The notes: generated by a model not told the origin, from the letters alone. A stretch of DNA of 64,000 nt from Porodaedalea pini (GCA_002794775.1 NBAY01000097.1:55937-119936), one strand, 5' to 3'. Shown: positions 46,438 through 57,687, counted from the first letter of the stretch. A program made the numbers and translations.

Positions 46438-48205
46438 GAGAAGAACAAGGAACTTCGAATTGAGATTCACTAAAATATAACCAACCATCTGTACAATACG
46501 TAGATGCAAACGATGTCGATGGTTTTCCTGATTACGAAGTCCCCACCGGTGTGAACCAGAATAGCGAGTACGAGCAACTGTTCATGAGGGGAACTGGCGG
46601 ACGCCAGCTGGACCTCCTCCTGAACATCAGATGTAACGAGGAGGGTGAAAGGAGAGAGGTGGATGTGCATGCACTCGTGGACTCAGGGTGTACAGGATCG
46701 TGCATTGACGTGAGGTTCGTCGAATGATATGGATTAGAAACCAAGCGATACATCCGACCCCTCGTGGTACTCAATGCAGACAGCACGCCCAACGAGGCTG
46801 GGTTGATCGAAAACTACATCAATGTCGAACTAATGATCGGACACCACAAGGAAAGGATCATCCTTGTGGTAACATCCCTAGCGTCATCAAACATCTTCCT
46901 TGGTTACAACTGGCTTCGATGCCACAATCCAGAAGTCAACTGGAAGACGGGTTCAATTGAATTCACCCGCTGTCCAGAGGAGTGCGTGATCGAGAAGGAG
47001 GTTGCAGAAGAGATGAGGAGGGTGAGAGAGGTGCGAATGGACAAGGCGTCCTGGCCCACATACCTCAATGACTTCGCTGATGTCTTCAGCGAAAAAGGCT
47101 TTGAGAAACTGCCGGAACATAGACCCTGGGATCACATCATCGACTTGAAACCCGACTTCAAGCCTAGCGACTGCAAGATCTATCCGTTGACACCGATGGA
47201 ACAACAGTCACTAAAGGACTTCCTCAAAGAGAACTTGAAGTCGGGCCGCATACGAAAGTCAATCTCACCAATGGTGTCGCCCTTCTTTTTCATCAAGAAG
47301 GCCGACAAATCGCTACGCCCAATCCAGGACTACCGTAAACTCAATGAAGGCATGATCAAGAACAAGTATCCTCTCCCCCTCATCGACGAACTGGTCAACA
47401 AGGTCAAGAAGGCAAAGTTCATCACCAAACTTGACCTTCGCTGGGGATACTACAACGTCCGGATCCAAGAAGGCGATGAATGGAAGGCAGCTTTCTGCAC
47501 GAACATGGGTCTCTTTGAACTGACAGTCATGTTCTTCAGTCTTTGCAATGCACCAGCGACATTCCAGGCTTTTGTCAACCACATCTTCAAGGGACTGATC
47601 TATGATAACTTGATCATCATCTACCTCGACGATATACTGATTCTCTCGCAAACTCTCAAGGAGCATATCAAAATGTCAAGGTGCGTCCTTCAGATCCTGC
47701 GAGAAAACGATCTGTACCTGAAGCCTGAAAAGTGCGAGTTTGACACCAAAGTCGTAAAGTACCTCAGCCACATCGTCGGCAATGGTGAGATCAGAGCGGA
47801 TCCGGTGAAGATGGAAGCGATCGCAGACTGGCCCGTCCCACGAAACATCAAACAGCTGCAACAATTCCTTGGCATAGGTAACTGGCTACGACAGTTCATC
47901 AAGGATTACAGCAAGGTAGTCCATCTGTTGACATCGCTGACAGGCAAGAAGGACTGGGTATGGGAGACTGAACAGCAGGAAGCGTTCGAGGAGCTGAGAC
48001 GACGTCTCTGCTCACCTCCAGTCCTAGCCATTGTGAACGATGAGGGCCCTTTCCGCGTCGAAGCAGACTCATCAAACTTCATGCTTGGAGGTGTGTTGTT
48101 GCAGAAGCAGGAAGGCAAGTGGAGGGTAGTCACCTACAGGTCAGAGGCGCTCCTACCGGCAGAACGAAACTACGAGATCTACGACAAGGAGATGCTCGCG
48201 ATCGT
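46438..48205 (+). pseudogene. pol of copy C, first part (protease, RT)
   Basis: Protease D-S-G-C-T-G-S is followed by a TGA (46726-46728) at an arginine position of A/B. The RT frame is then open from 46729 to the insertion at 48205, and includes Y-L-D-D near 47626. At the position of the A/B TGA this copy has CGA (arginine), so the A/B stop is the derived state. RNase H is cut off by the LTR at 48206 and resumes at 55453. Confidence 0.85.
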
Positions 48206-48508
48206 TGTGGAGATCCCGATGCCGCTGGCCTCGGAATCGGCTCTATTAGGTTCGACTCAACTCAGGACAGTCTTACAAGTATCCCCGACGCATTTCAGGA
48301 CAGTTTCAGTGTTTGGCAGTATTAACTCGACGCATACAGCTTGGTTCTGCACCGGTGAGCCACCAAAGTCCATTTTGGGTCACATCTGGTATTGTTCCGA
48401 GCCTCCCGAAGCTTAATTACTCATGTTCTTGAGTTACAGCTCCGAGTTCCGGCTATTTGGTGTTGTTTGGCTAGAGCCTCCGGTCTGTCTTTGTGTCCTT
48501 TGTACGCT

Positions 48509-48921
48509 TGTTAGAACCTGAACTTTCACCTTTTCCTTTATTTTCCCTTTTACCATTTCCTTTATTATATTCGTCCTTTTCATTATATTTACCCATCTTA
48601 CACAATCATTCCCACACTACCTTCATTCGTTCCATTCCCACTCGTTATGTAATGTTAGCTAATATAGTCTCACGGTCGTCGCTATATAAGGTCTCAGGAA
48701 TCGCATGAACTCCTTGTTCTGCTTTTCCTCTTACCTCCGCGACGACCTAGGTGAGACTCGTCCCCCTTGTATTAGTTTAGACTTGTATTAATCCTCTTAC
48801 CTCCGCGACGACCTAGCCTGAGTAAGCGTGTCCCGAGTCTACGCTCGAGTATAGCACGTCCCAGACAACAGTCAGCCGAGGCCTGCCCAGTCCGAGTCGT
48901 CTCCCGGACTCCCGCCTAACA
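48509..48921 (+). repeat. 5' LTR of copy B
   Basis: Contains TATATAA (48683-48689) and the predicted start GTTCTGCTTTT (48716-48726). Two 25-bp direct repeats (48726-48750 and 48792-48816) each end in CTAG. Confidence 0.9.
48683..48726 (+). promoter_or_regulatory. LTR TATA box and predicted transcription start
   Basis: TATATAA at 48683 lies 33 bp before GTTCTGCTTTT (48716-48726), a typical TATA-to-start distance. The latter 11 bases are complementary to the primer site after the LTR, which independently marks them as the probable mRNA 5' end. Confidence 0.65.
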
Positions 48922-48922
48922 T

Positions 48923-48933
48923 AAAAGCAGAAC
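48923..48933 (+). other. Self-complementary primer-binding site
   Basis: AAAAGCAGAAC begins one base after the 5' LTR. It is the exact reverse complement of 48716-48726. No TGG-type tRNA-complementary start is present. The same arrangement is found in copies A (40677-40687) and C (44626-44636). Confidence 0.75.
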
Positions 48934-49271
48934 CTCACCCAGGCTCATCCCCAGCGTAAGTCGTCGCTGTCGACTTGCCTTCACTCGGTCTAGAGGAGCG
49001 TTCCCCTCGACGGACTTGACGTGTAAACCCCCTAAACGACAACCCTCAACCCTGCCCAGACGTTTTCGGACGCTCGTGTATTACGTAAATATATCAACCG
49101 ACATTTCCCGACCCTGGCTCTACGAATTAGCCTCTGGTGGAGCACGCACCTAACGTGGACGTGGGTAACAAGACGAGTCCAAACTTCGACGACAATCTTG
49201 TTTGTAATCTCACTCGGATCCTACCGCCTCGTCATCAACTTCGCTGACGAACCCGCTCAACGTTGGCGTAA

Positions 49272-49631
49272 CCCCGGATCGAACGCGCAACCGATCCCTG
49301 TCCCTCCGCCAACGTCAAGATAGATCTCACCGACGAACAGCAACGGGCCCTTCCTGCTTCAGCCCATTGGGATCCAGACCGACCAGGCTACGTCGCGACC
49401 AATAATAGCGGCGTCACTCACGACATCTGGTGGAGTGAAATCCGGCGCAGCTGGTATTCATCAGACGAACGAGGGAGGAGAGCAAGGTGGCCCCCAGCCA
49501 CTCCGTCGTCACCTGCACCGTCAACGTCTACGGTCAACCTACCACCGACCCCAGGTCCTTACCGCGAGACCAACAGAGACCCCTCACCGCCGACTCCTCC
49601 AGAACCTTCGACACCCGCACCCAAACCCGCG
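49272..49631 (+). other. Open, conserved gag-frame extension upstream of the first ATG
   Basis: The gag frame is open for 120 codons from after TAA 49269-49271 up to ATG 49632. The peptide, including D-I-W-W-S-E-I-R and W-Y-S, is conserved in copy C despite many silent changes. Gag may therefore start upstream by splicing or at a non-AUG codon. Confidence 0.5.
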
Positions 49632-50711
49632 ATGTCAGCAGAAGGTTTCAACCAACAGCAAATGGCGCAGATCGCGGCCATTGTTGCGAATGCCTTCGCC
49701 CATCAGGCGAACAACGCCCCAGCACCGGTCGCGGCCGCTAACCCCCCGACCCCCAACATAGATGTCGCCCGGCCACGAGAATTCACTGGTGGCGACGATT
49801 ACCTCGATTTCAGACGTGAAGTCCTCCTTTTTGTATCCACAAATCCAAGTCGATACCCTACGTCGGAGAGTAAGATTTATGTAGCTCTCTCCTACCTGAA
49901 GGGTGGTAATGCGGCAACGTGGGCGCAGAACTACGTCGAGGAGTCGACAACGTCGGGGATCGTCACCTTCACCGACAGCTGGGAAAGATTCCAGGAACGA
50001 CTCAACGCCTCGTTCGACGACCCGAATCGCAAGGAGAAAGCGCTGAAGGATTTCCGAGATAAGGTTCAGAAGGACCTAACCGCGGATGAGTTCTTCCAGA
50101 AGTTCGACGTGATAATTAAGCGCGCCGAGTTGAAAGACGACAGCGTCATCTGCGATCGCCTCAAGCGGGCGATGAACATCGAGGTGGTCCGTGGAGTGCT
50201 AAGGTCGACGCCAGTCCCAACGAAATACGAGGATTGGAAGAACAAGGCGATTGAAATAGACCGCGGCGAACAGCAGATTCGCGCTATCCAACGAGGACGC
50301 GCCTTTCTTCCCCCTCCTCGCCTACCACAACAAGCACCCCCAGCTCGCCGTCAGGTAGCGGCCCCTCACGTCAACAGATGCGATGCGACCGGCGTCACCT
50401 TTGGAGGCGCTGGTCAACCGATGGACGTCTCGATGAACGAGGCACAACGACGACGTGCATGCTGGATCTGCGGTGGGCTGGGCCACTTTAAAGACAAGTG
50501 CCCACAGGTGAAACCGATCATCCAGCGCATGCTGGAACTGATGGCGCCAGGCGAACGTCGTGTCCTTGCCGACGAGCTCGGAGCAATGAAGGAGTCGGCC
50601 TTTGAGGAAGTCGTAGACACTCGGAGGTCGACGGTGGAGGACTATGTGGAGGAAGAAGGCGATAACGAAGAGGTCGTCGACTCGCAGGGTTTTGCGAATG
50701 GTCAGGTGTAG
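49632..50711 (+). CDS. gag: gag of copy B
   Basis: The 359-aa capsid/nucleocapsid protein is identical in sequence to that of copy A. It has a helical capsid-like N-terminal half with a glutamine/alanine-rich start. The CCHC knuckle C-W-I-C...H...C begins at residue 277. An acidic tail (V-E-E-E-G) follows. The stop TAG is at 50709-50711. It assembles the virus-like particle in the cytoplasm. The start is the first ATG, but see the conserved open extension upstream. Confidence 0.92.
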   Translation: MSAEGFNQQQMAQIAAIVANAFAHQANNAPAPVAAANPPTPNIDVARPREFTGGDDYLDFRREVLLFVSTNPSRYPTSESKIYVALSYLKGGNAATWAQNYVEESTTSGIVTFTDSWERFQERLNASFDDPNRKEKALKDFRDKVQKDLTADEFFQKFDVIIKRAELKDDSVICDRLKRAMNIEVVRGVLRSTPVPTKYEDWKNKAIEIDRGEQQIRAIQRGRAFLPPPRLPQQAPPARRQVAAPHVNRCDATGVTFGGAGQPMDVSMNEAQRRRACWICGGLGHFKDKCPQVKPIIQRMLELMAPGERRVLADELGAMKESAFEEVVDTRRSTVEDYVEEEGDNEEVVDSQGFANGQV

Positions 50712-50729
50712 CCATCGGGGCGACTGACC
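50687..50729 (+). promoter_or_regulatory. Candidate -1 ribosomal frameshift signal (gag-pol)
   Basis: The heptamer G-GGT-TTT (50687-50693) lies in the gag frame exactly as X-XXY-YYZ. A 6-nt spacer (50694-50699) follows, then a stem GGTCAG (50700-50705) / CTGACC (50724-50729). A -1 shift at this point enters the open pol frame. Copy A is identical. Copy C keeps the stem but has GGATTTT. Confidence 0.65.
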
Positions 50730-53700
50730 GAGAAGAACAAGAGACTTCGAATCCGGATCCGCTAAAATATAACCAACCGTTTGTACAATACGTAGATGCG
50801 AACAACGTCGATGGTTTTCCCGATTACGAAGTCTCCACCGGTGTGAACAAGAATGAAGGGTACGAACAACTGTTCATGAGAGGAACTGGCAGACGCCAGC
50901 TGGACCTTCTCCTGACCGTCGAACATGAAATAGCTGGTGAGGCGAGAGAGGTAGATGCGCATGCCCTTGTGGATTCGGGATGCACGGGATCCTGCATCGA
51001 CGTCAGGTTCGTCGAGAGGTACGGGTTGGAAACGAAACGCTACATTCGACCCCTCGCGGTGCTGAACGCCGATGGCACGCACAATGAGGCCGGATTGATC
51101 GAGGAGTACGTGGACGTCGAACTCATGATCGACCGTCATCGGGAGAAGATCGTCCTCGCGGTAACGTCCCTAGCGTCATCGAACATCTTCCTGGGGTACA
51201 ACTGGCTTCGACGTCACAATCCGGAGGTCGACTGGAAAACGGGCTCGATCGAATTCACCCGCTGTCCAGAAGAATGTGCGATCGAGAGGGAGATGGTGGA
51301 GGACCTAGGCGAGGTGAAGAAGGTGGTGGAGCAGATGAGGAGGGTGAGTGAGATGCGAATGGACAAGACGTCCTGGCCCGCATACCTCAACGACTACGCC
51401 GACGTTTTCAGCGAAAAAGGTTTCGAGAAGCTGCCGGAACACCGACCTTGGGACCATGTCATCGACTTGAAGCCCGACTTCAAACCGAGCGACTGTAAGA
51501 TCTACCCGCTCACGCCGACTGAGCAGCAGTCACTCAAGGACTTCCTTGATGAAAACCTGAAGTCGGGTCGCATTCGACGATCGATATCGCCCATGGCATC
51601 GCCCTTCTTCTTCATTAAGAAGGCCGACAAATCGCTACGCCCCATCCAGGATTATCGTAAGCTCAATGACGGTACGATCAAGAACAAGTATCCCCTCCCT
51701 CTCATTGACGAACTCGTCGACAAGGTCAAGAAAGCGAAATACATCACTAAGCTTGACCTTCGCTGGGGGTACTACAATATCCGGATCCGCGAGGGTGACG
51801 AATGGAAAGCAGTGTTTCGCATGAACATGGGCCTCTTCGAACCGACGGTCATGTTTTTTGGCCTTTGCAACGCGCTGGCCACGTTCCAGGCCTTTGTCAA
51901 CCACATCTTTAAGGACCTAATCTACGCGAACTTGATCATCGTATACCTCGACGACATCCTGATCCTCTCGGAAACCATTGAGGAGCATATCGACACGTCG
52001 AGGCGCGTACTCCAGATCCTCTGAGAGAATGGCCTGTACCTGAAGCCGGAGAAGTGCGAGTTTGACGCCAAGGTCGTCAAATACCTCGGCCACATCATCG
52101 GCAATGGAGAGATCAGGGCTGACCCGGCAAAGACGGAGGCGATTGCGAACTGGCCAGTCCCACGGAACCTCAAGGAGCTGCAACAGTTCCTCGGCATGGG
52201 AAACTGGCTGAGACGGTTTATTAAGGACTACAGCAAGGTGGTCCGACCGTTGACGTCGTTAACAGGCAAGAAGGACTGGGTATGGGAGACCGAACAGCAG
52301 GAAGCGTTCGAGGAGCTGAGACGACGTCTCTGCTCACCTCCAGTCCTAGCCATCGCCAATGACGAGGGCCCTTTCCGCGTAGAAGCGGACTTGTCGAACT
52401 TTGCGCTCGGTGGTGTGTTGTTGCAGAAGCAGGAAGGGAAGTGGAGGGTGATCGCCTACAGGTCAGAGGCACTTGAACCGGCGGAACGAAACTACGAGAT
52501 CTACGACAAGGAGATGCTCGCGATCGTTTCAGCGCTCAAGGAGTGGCGGCAATACCTCCTTGGCGCTCACCACAAAATTGAGATCTGGTCCGACCACGCC
52601 AACCTCACCTACTTCAGGTCAGCGCAGAAGCTGAGCTATCGTCAAGCTCGCTGGCGAACCGAACTCGAGGAATTCGACTTCCACCTCGAACACAAGTCGG
52701 GGAAGACAATGGGCAAGGCCGACTTGCTGTCACGCAAGGTGGGCTATGATCAGGGCAAGGATGACAATGACGGCGTCGTGTTCATCAAGGAGAAATGGCT
52801 GAACCGTGGGGTGGTAAGGACAGCGCGTGATGAAATGTTGGAACAAGTGGGTGAGGCGCAGAGAGCGCAAGACGAGTCGGAGAGGCCGACGAATATGGTG
52901 AAGGTCGACGGGTTGTGGCGGATGAAAGGCAAGGTGTACGTGCCGTCGACGATGAAGGAAGCAGTATTGCGGGAGTACCACGACTCGACCCTGGCAGGAC
53001 ATCCTGGATCGTTGAAGACGGTCGAACTGGTACGTCGAGACTTCTGGTGGGCGTCAATGTTCTCCGATGTCCGAACGTACGTCCGAGGATGCAACCGTTG
53101 CCAACGGACGAAAGCCTTAAGAACGTCGAGGTCGAGACCGCTTCATCCAAACGCGATCCCTGAAGGTCCCTGGGAGATCGTCACGGTCGACCTAATCGGA
53201 GAACTCCCGGACTCTAAGGGACACAATGCAATCTGCATCTTTGTGGACAGATTCTCGAAACAGATGCATGCCATCCCGACGACGACGAAACTGTCAGCGG
53301 AAGGCATGGCTCAGTTATACCGAGACCACGTCTTCCGCCTCCATGGCCTACCGAAGAAGATCATCCACGACCGAGGCACACAGTTCGATGCGTCGATGAT
53401 GAAGGAGCTATACAAACTCCTACACATTGAAGGCAACCCGTCAATGGCATACCACCCACAAATGGACGGTCAGACGGAACGCGTCAATCAAGAGCTCGAA
53501 CAGTACCTCCGGCTCTTCGTCGATCATCGGCAATCGGACTGGAAGGACTGGCTCCCCCTCGCAGAGTTCGCCTACAACAACCGCGAACATTCAGCGACAA
53601 GGATGTCACCCTTCTACGCAAACACCGGACGTCACCCTATGAGCTTCGACACCATACGAACTTCCTCTGCCAACATGTCGGCAGAAGAATTCGCCAAGCA

Positions 53701-54349
53701 CATCAAGGAGACTCATCGCGTTGCTAAGGACAATCTAGTCAAGGCAGCAGAGGACATGAAGCGCTACCATGACCGGACAGCAGGAGCTTCGGTGGAGTAC
53801 AAGGCTGGAGACAAAGTCTTCCTTGACGGGCGAAACATCAGTACGGACTCGCCGACAAAGAAACTCGCAGACAGATGGTACGGCCCCTTTGACATCGTCG
53901 ACAAGGTAGGAGCGAGCGTGTACAAGCTCAAACTCCCGAAGCGATGGAAAAAGGTCCACCCTGTCTTCAACGAAGCCCTGTTGAAACCCGCCGTCGAACC
54001 GTCCTTTGAAAGCCAGAAGCAACCGCCGCCGCCGCCACCAGACATCGTCGACAACGAGGAGGAATACGAACTCGAGGAAGTCTTAGACTCACGTCTACAC
54101 CGAGGGAAACTACAGTACCTTGTCAAGTGGGTCGGCTACAATGAACCTACTTGGCAGCCTGAGACAGACTTCGGCAAGAACGCGAAGGAGGCGATCGCTG
54201 AGTTCTACCTCAAACATCCCGGTGCACCTCGGAAACTCGACATCCCTCGTCAACGACTCCGTCCGCTCTTCGTCGACACCGAACCTGACGACCGCGATCA
54301 TGGTTGGTCTGGACGCCCAACCTTGAAGGGGGGTAATGTTAGAACCTGA
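50690..54349 (+). CDS. pol: pol of copy B (protease, RT, RNase H, integrase, chromodomain) with one TGA
   Basis: A single frame runs from the frameshift site to the 3' LTR. The protease D-S-G is at 50972. RT has Y-L-D-D at 51944-51955. TGA at 52022-52024 is followed by the same frame with [14 protein letters not shown]. RNase H is around 52530-52730. Integrase has the HHCC zinc domain near 52970-53105 and the core D, D, E (V-D-L near 53189, H-D-R-G-T-Q-F near 53368, D-G-Q-T-E-R near 53465). The chromodomain is at about 54055-54240 and is expected to steer integration to heterochromatin. One G fewer than A in the polypurine tract shifts the end, so the frame stops inside the LTR. Confidence 0.9.
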
Positions 54350-54749
54350 ACTTTCACCTTTTCCTTTATTTTCCCTTTTACCATTTCCTTTATTATATTC
54401 ATCCTTTTCATTATATTTACCCATCTTACACAATCATTCCCACACTACCTTCATTCGTTCCATTCCCACTCGTTATGTAATGTTAGCTAATATAGTCTCA
54501 CGGTCGTCGCTATATAAGGTCTCAGGAATCGCATGAACTCCTTGTTCTGCTTTTCCTCTTACCTCCGCGACGACCTAGGTGAGACTTGTCCCCCTTGTAT
54601 TAGTTTAGACTTGTATTTTTCCTCTTACCTCCGCGACGACCTAGCCTGAGTAAGCGTGTCCCGAGTCTACGCTCGAGTATAGCACGTCCCAGACAACAGT
54701 CAGCCGAGGCCTGCCCAGTCCGAGTCGTCTCCCGGACTCCCGCCTAACA
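54337..54749 (+). repeat. 3' LTR of copy B
   Basis: 413 bp. Two CG-to-CA/TG changes and one AA-to-TT change separate it from the 5' LTR. The polypurine tract AAGGGGGG (54326-54333) precedes it. Confidence 0.9.
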
Positions 54750-55452
54750 ACGCTGCTCAGAGGCTCAACCCTCTGTTGGTTATTTAAACACTCATGTAAA
54801 TGTCTCAAAAATACAAGTTTAGTTCCCCTGAGTCAGTCCCAGTCTTTATTTCTCGTCTCCGTCGCCATTCAGTGTCGTTCTGTCCGTTCTGTCCGTTCCG
54901 TCTCGAGTCCCGTTTTCGGCCAAATCTTGCTTTCGCTATATCGCCCTCAGTTCTTATCCGTTTCCCGAGCTCTCTTCAGATTCTTAATCTCGTCGAAAAT
55001 CGCTTTCGAACACTGTCTTTTCTTGCACGATTCCGAGCCCGCGTCGTAGAGCTACGAAAATAGCTTTTGGTTCCGGGAGTTCCGTGCGTTCCGCCAGCCG
55101 CAACCAGTGCAACTGCCATATCTCCGTCAATTCTGCACCGCATCTCGAGATCTTTTCAGATTCAGAATCGTCTCGACGAATCGTTTCGATTACTGTCTTC
55201 ACTGGCAAGTTTCCGAGCCCGGGTTGTCAAGATCGTAGTCGCTCTTTGTTCTCCGACCACATTTAGGCACGTTTTGCCGGTCGTCCTTTGTACTCGCGTC
55301 CTTGAGTCGATACCTAGCCCCGAGTATTCCCCTACACTTCCCTACACTTCCTGACACTATCCCCTCCATCAGACACATTAGAGTGAACCCCCAGTGGCCG
55401 AACTCAACCAGGTCCGAGTCTGCCAGTAGACCGTACCGTTACCTTTCATCGT

Positions 55453-57240
55453 ATCGGCACTCAAGGAGTGGAGACAATACCTCCTCGGTGCCCGTCACCC
55501 TATCGAGATCTGGTCCAATCATGCCAACCTCACCTACTTCAGGTCAGCACAAAAGCTGAGTTATCGTCAAGCTCGCTGGCGGACAGAACTCGAGGAATTT
55601 GACTTCCACCTCGAGCACAAGTTGGGGAAGACGATGGGCAAGGCAGACCTACTGTCATGCAAGGCTGGCTATGACAAAGGCAAGGATGACAATGATGGTG
55701 TCGTATTCATCAAAGAGAAGTGGCTGAACCATGGGGTAGTGCGTACGTCGCGTGACGAGGTGGTGGAACAAGTGGGTGAAGCGCAGAGGGCACAAGGCGA
55801 GTCGGAGAGGCCGACACGCATGACGAAGGTTGACGGATTGTGGTGGATGAAAGGCAAGGTATATGTTCTGTCGATGATCAAGGAAGCCGTATTGCGGGAG
55901 TGTCACGACTCGATACTGGCTGGGCATCCAGGAGCGTCGAAAACGGTGGAACTCGTTCGTCAAGACTTCTGGTGGGCGTCAATGTTCTCCGACATCCGAG
56001 CATATGTCTGAGGGTGTGATCGCTGTCAGCGAACAAAGGCTCTGAGGGCGTCAAGGTCAAGACCACTCCACCCGAATGCTGTCCCTGAAGGCCCTTGGGA
56101 AATTGTTATGGTCGATCTCATCAGAGAGCTCCCAGACTCGAAGGGACACAACACAATCTGCGTCTTCGTAGATAGATTCTCGAAGCAGATGCACACAATT
56201 CTGACGATGACGAAGCTGTCAGCAGAAGGCATGGCTCAGTTGTACCGTGACCACGTCTTCCGCCTCCACGGCCTACCCAAGAAAATTATCCATGACTGTG
56301 GCATGCAGTTCGATGCGTCGATGATGAAGGAGCTATACAAACTCCTGCACATCAAAGGCAACCCATCGACGGCGTATCACCCGCAAATGGACGGTCAGAC
56401 GGAACGCGTTAACCAAGAGCTCAAACAGTACCTTAGGCTCTTCGTTAACCATCGGCAATTGGACTGGAAGGACTGGCTCCCCCTCGCAGAGTTTGCATAC
56501 AACAACCGCAAACACTCAGCAATGAAGATATCTCCCTTCTACGCGAATACAGGACGTCATCCTCTGAGCTTTGACATGACACAAACTTCATCCACCAACA
56601 TGTCAGCAGAAGAATTTGCAAAACACATCAAGGAGACTCATCACGTTGCGAAGGACAACCTGGTCAAGGCAGCTGAGGACATGAAGCGCTACCACGACCG
56701 AATGGTGGGAATGTCAGTAGAGTACAAGGCAGGAGACAAGGTCTTCCTCAATGGGTGAAACATTAGCATGGACTTGCCAATGAAGAAGTTTGCAGACAAG
56801 TGGTACGGTCCCTTCGACATTGTCGACAAGGTGGGAGCAAGTGTGTACAAGCTCAAACTCCCAAGACAATGGAAAAAGGTCCACCCTGTCTTCAATGAAG
56901 CCCTACTGAAGCCCGCTATTGAACCGTCTTTCAAAGGTCAAAAGCAGCAGCCACCTCCACCACCAGAAATTGTCAACAATGAGGAAGAATATGAGGTTGA
57001 GGAGGTCATCGACTCACGTCTACATTGAGGAAAACTGCAGTACCTCATCAAGTGGGCCGGATACAATGAACCAACTTGGCAGCCTGAGACGGACTTTGGT
57101 GAGAACGCAAAGGAGGTGATTGCTGAGTTCTATCAGAAACACCCCGGCGCTCCTCAAAAACTCGACATTCCTCACCAACGACTCCATCCACTCTTCGTTG
57201 ACACTGAGCCAGACGACCGCGATCTTGGTTGGTCAGGACG
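55453..57240 (+). pseudogene. pol of copy C, second part (RNase H, integrase, chromodomain)
   Basis: Resumes at the RNase H codons interrupted at 48205. Segments are open at 55622-56011, 56108-56758 and 56768-57028. They match the A/B integrase and end with chromodomain sequence (L-I-K-W-A-G-Y). TGA codons at 56009-56011, 56756-56758 and 57026-57028 each stand where A/B have CGA. The conserved D-R-G of integrase reads D-C-G, also a CpG-type change. Confidence 0.88.
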
Positions 57241-57262
57241 CCCAACCTTGAGGGGGGGGTAA

Positions 57263-57687
57263 TGTCAGGATTTGAACTTTTCCCTTCTTTTATTCTCCTT
57301 TTTATCATTTCTTTTCTTTTAATCACTCCTTTTCATTATAATTAATCATCTTTTTCAATCATTTCCCACACTCTTTTCACATGACCTTCATTCATTCCAT
57401 TCTGTTTGCTTAGGTAACATTAGGTAATATAGTCTCACGGTCGTTGCTATATAAGGTCTCAGGAATTGCAGGAACTCCTTGTTCTGCTTTTCCTCTTACC
57501 TCCGCAACGACCTAGGTGAGACTCATCCCCCTTGTATTAGTTTAGTCTTGTATTAATCCTCTTACCTCCGCGATGACCTAGCCTGAGTATAGCGTGCCCC
57601 GAGTCCCCGCTCGAGTACAGCACGTCCCAGATGACAGTCAGCTGAGGCCTGCCCAGTCCAAGTCATCTCCTGGACTCCTGCCTAACA
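57263..57687 (+). repeat. 3' LTR of copy C
   Basis: 425 bp, preceded by a run of eight or more G (polypurine tract near 57251-57259) and followed by CTTAC. Confidence 0.9.

Larger units (their letters stand above)
48509..54749 (+). mobile_element. Chromovirus retrotransposon, copy B
   Basis: A 6,241-bp element with 413-bp LTRs (48509-48921 and 54337-54749) and the target duplication ACGCT (48504-48508 and 54750-54754). Its interior proteins match copy A. The two LTRs differ at four positions by eye. The 5' LTR agrees with copy A, so the 3' LTR carries the changes. It lies within a solo LTR that lies within copy C. Confidence 0.95.
48206..55448 (+). mobile_element. Solo LTR (999-bp family) inside copy C, interrupted by copy B
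   Basis: Runs from TGTGGAGATCCC to CCTTTCA. It is 997 bp once copy B and its target duplication are removed. The flanks are TCGT (48202-48205) and TCGT (55449-55452), a 4-bp duplication as for the copies at 2.3-4.3 kb. It is inserted in the RNase H region of copy C pol. Confidence 0.85.
44200..57687 (+). mobile_element. Chromovirus retrotransposon, older copy C (with nested insertions)
   Basis: Two 425-bp LTRs (44200-44624, 57263-57687) are flanked by the target duplication CTTAC (44195-44199 and 57688-57692). Homology to A and B runs through the whole interior, but at clearly lower identity, with frameshifts and stops. A solo LTR of another family (48206-55448), which itself contains copy B, interrupts pol. 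Removing both leaves an element of about 6.2 kb. The two LTRs are still very similar, so the element is not ancient. Confidence 0.93.
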
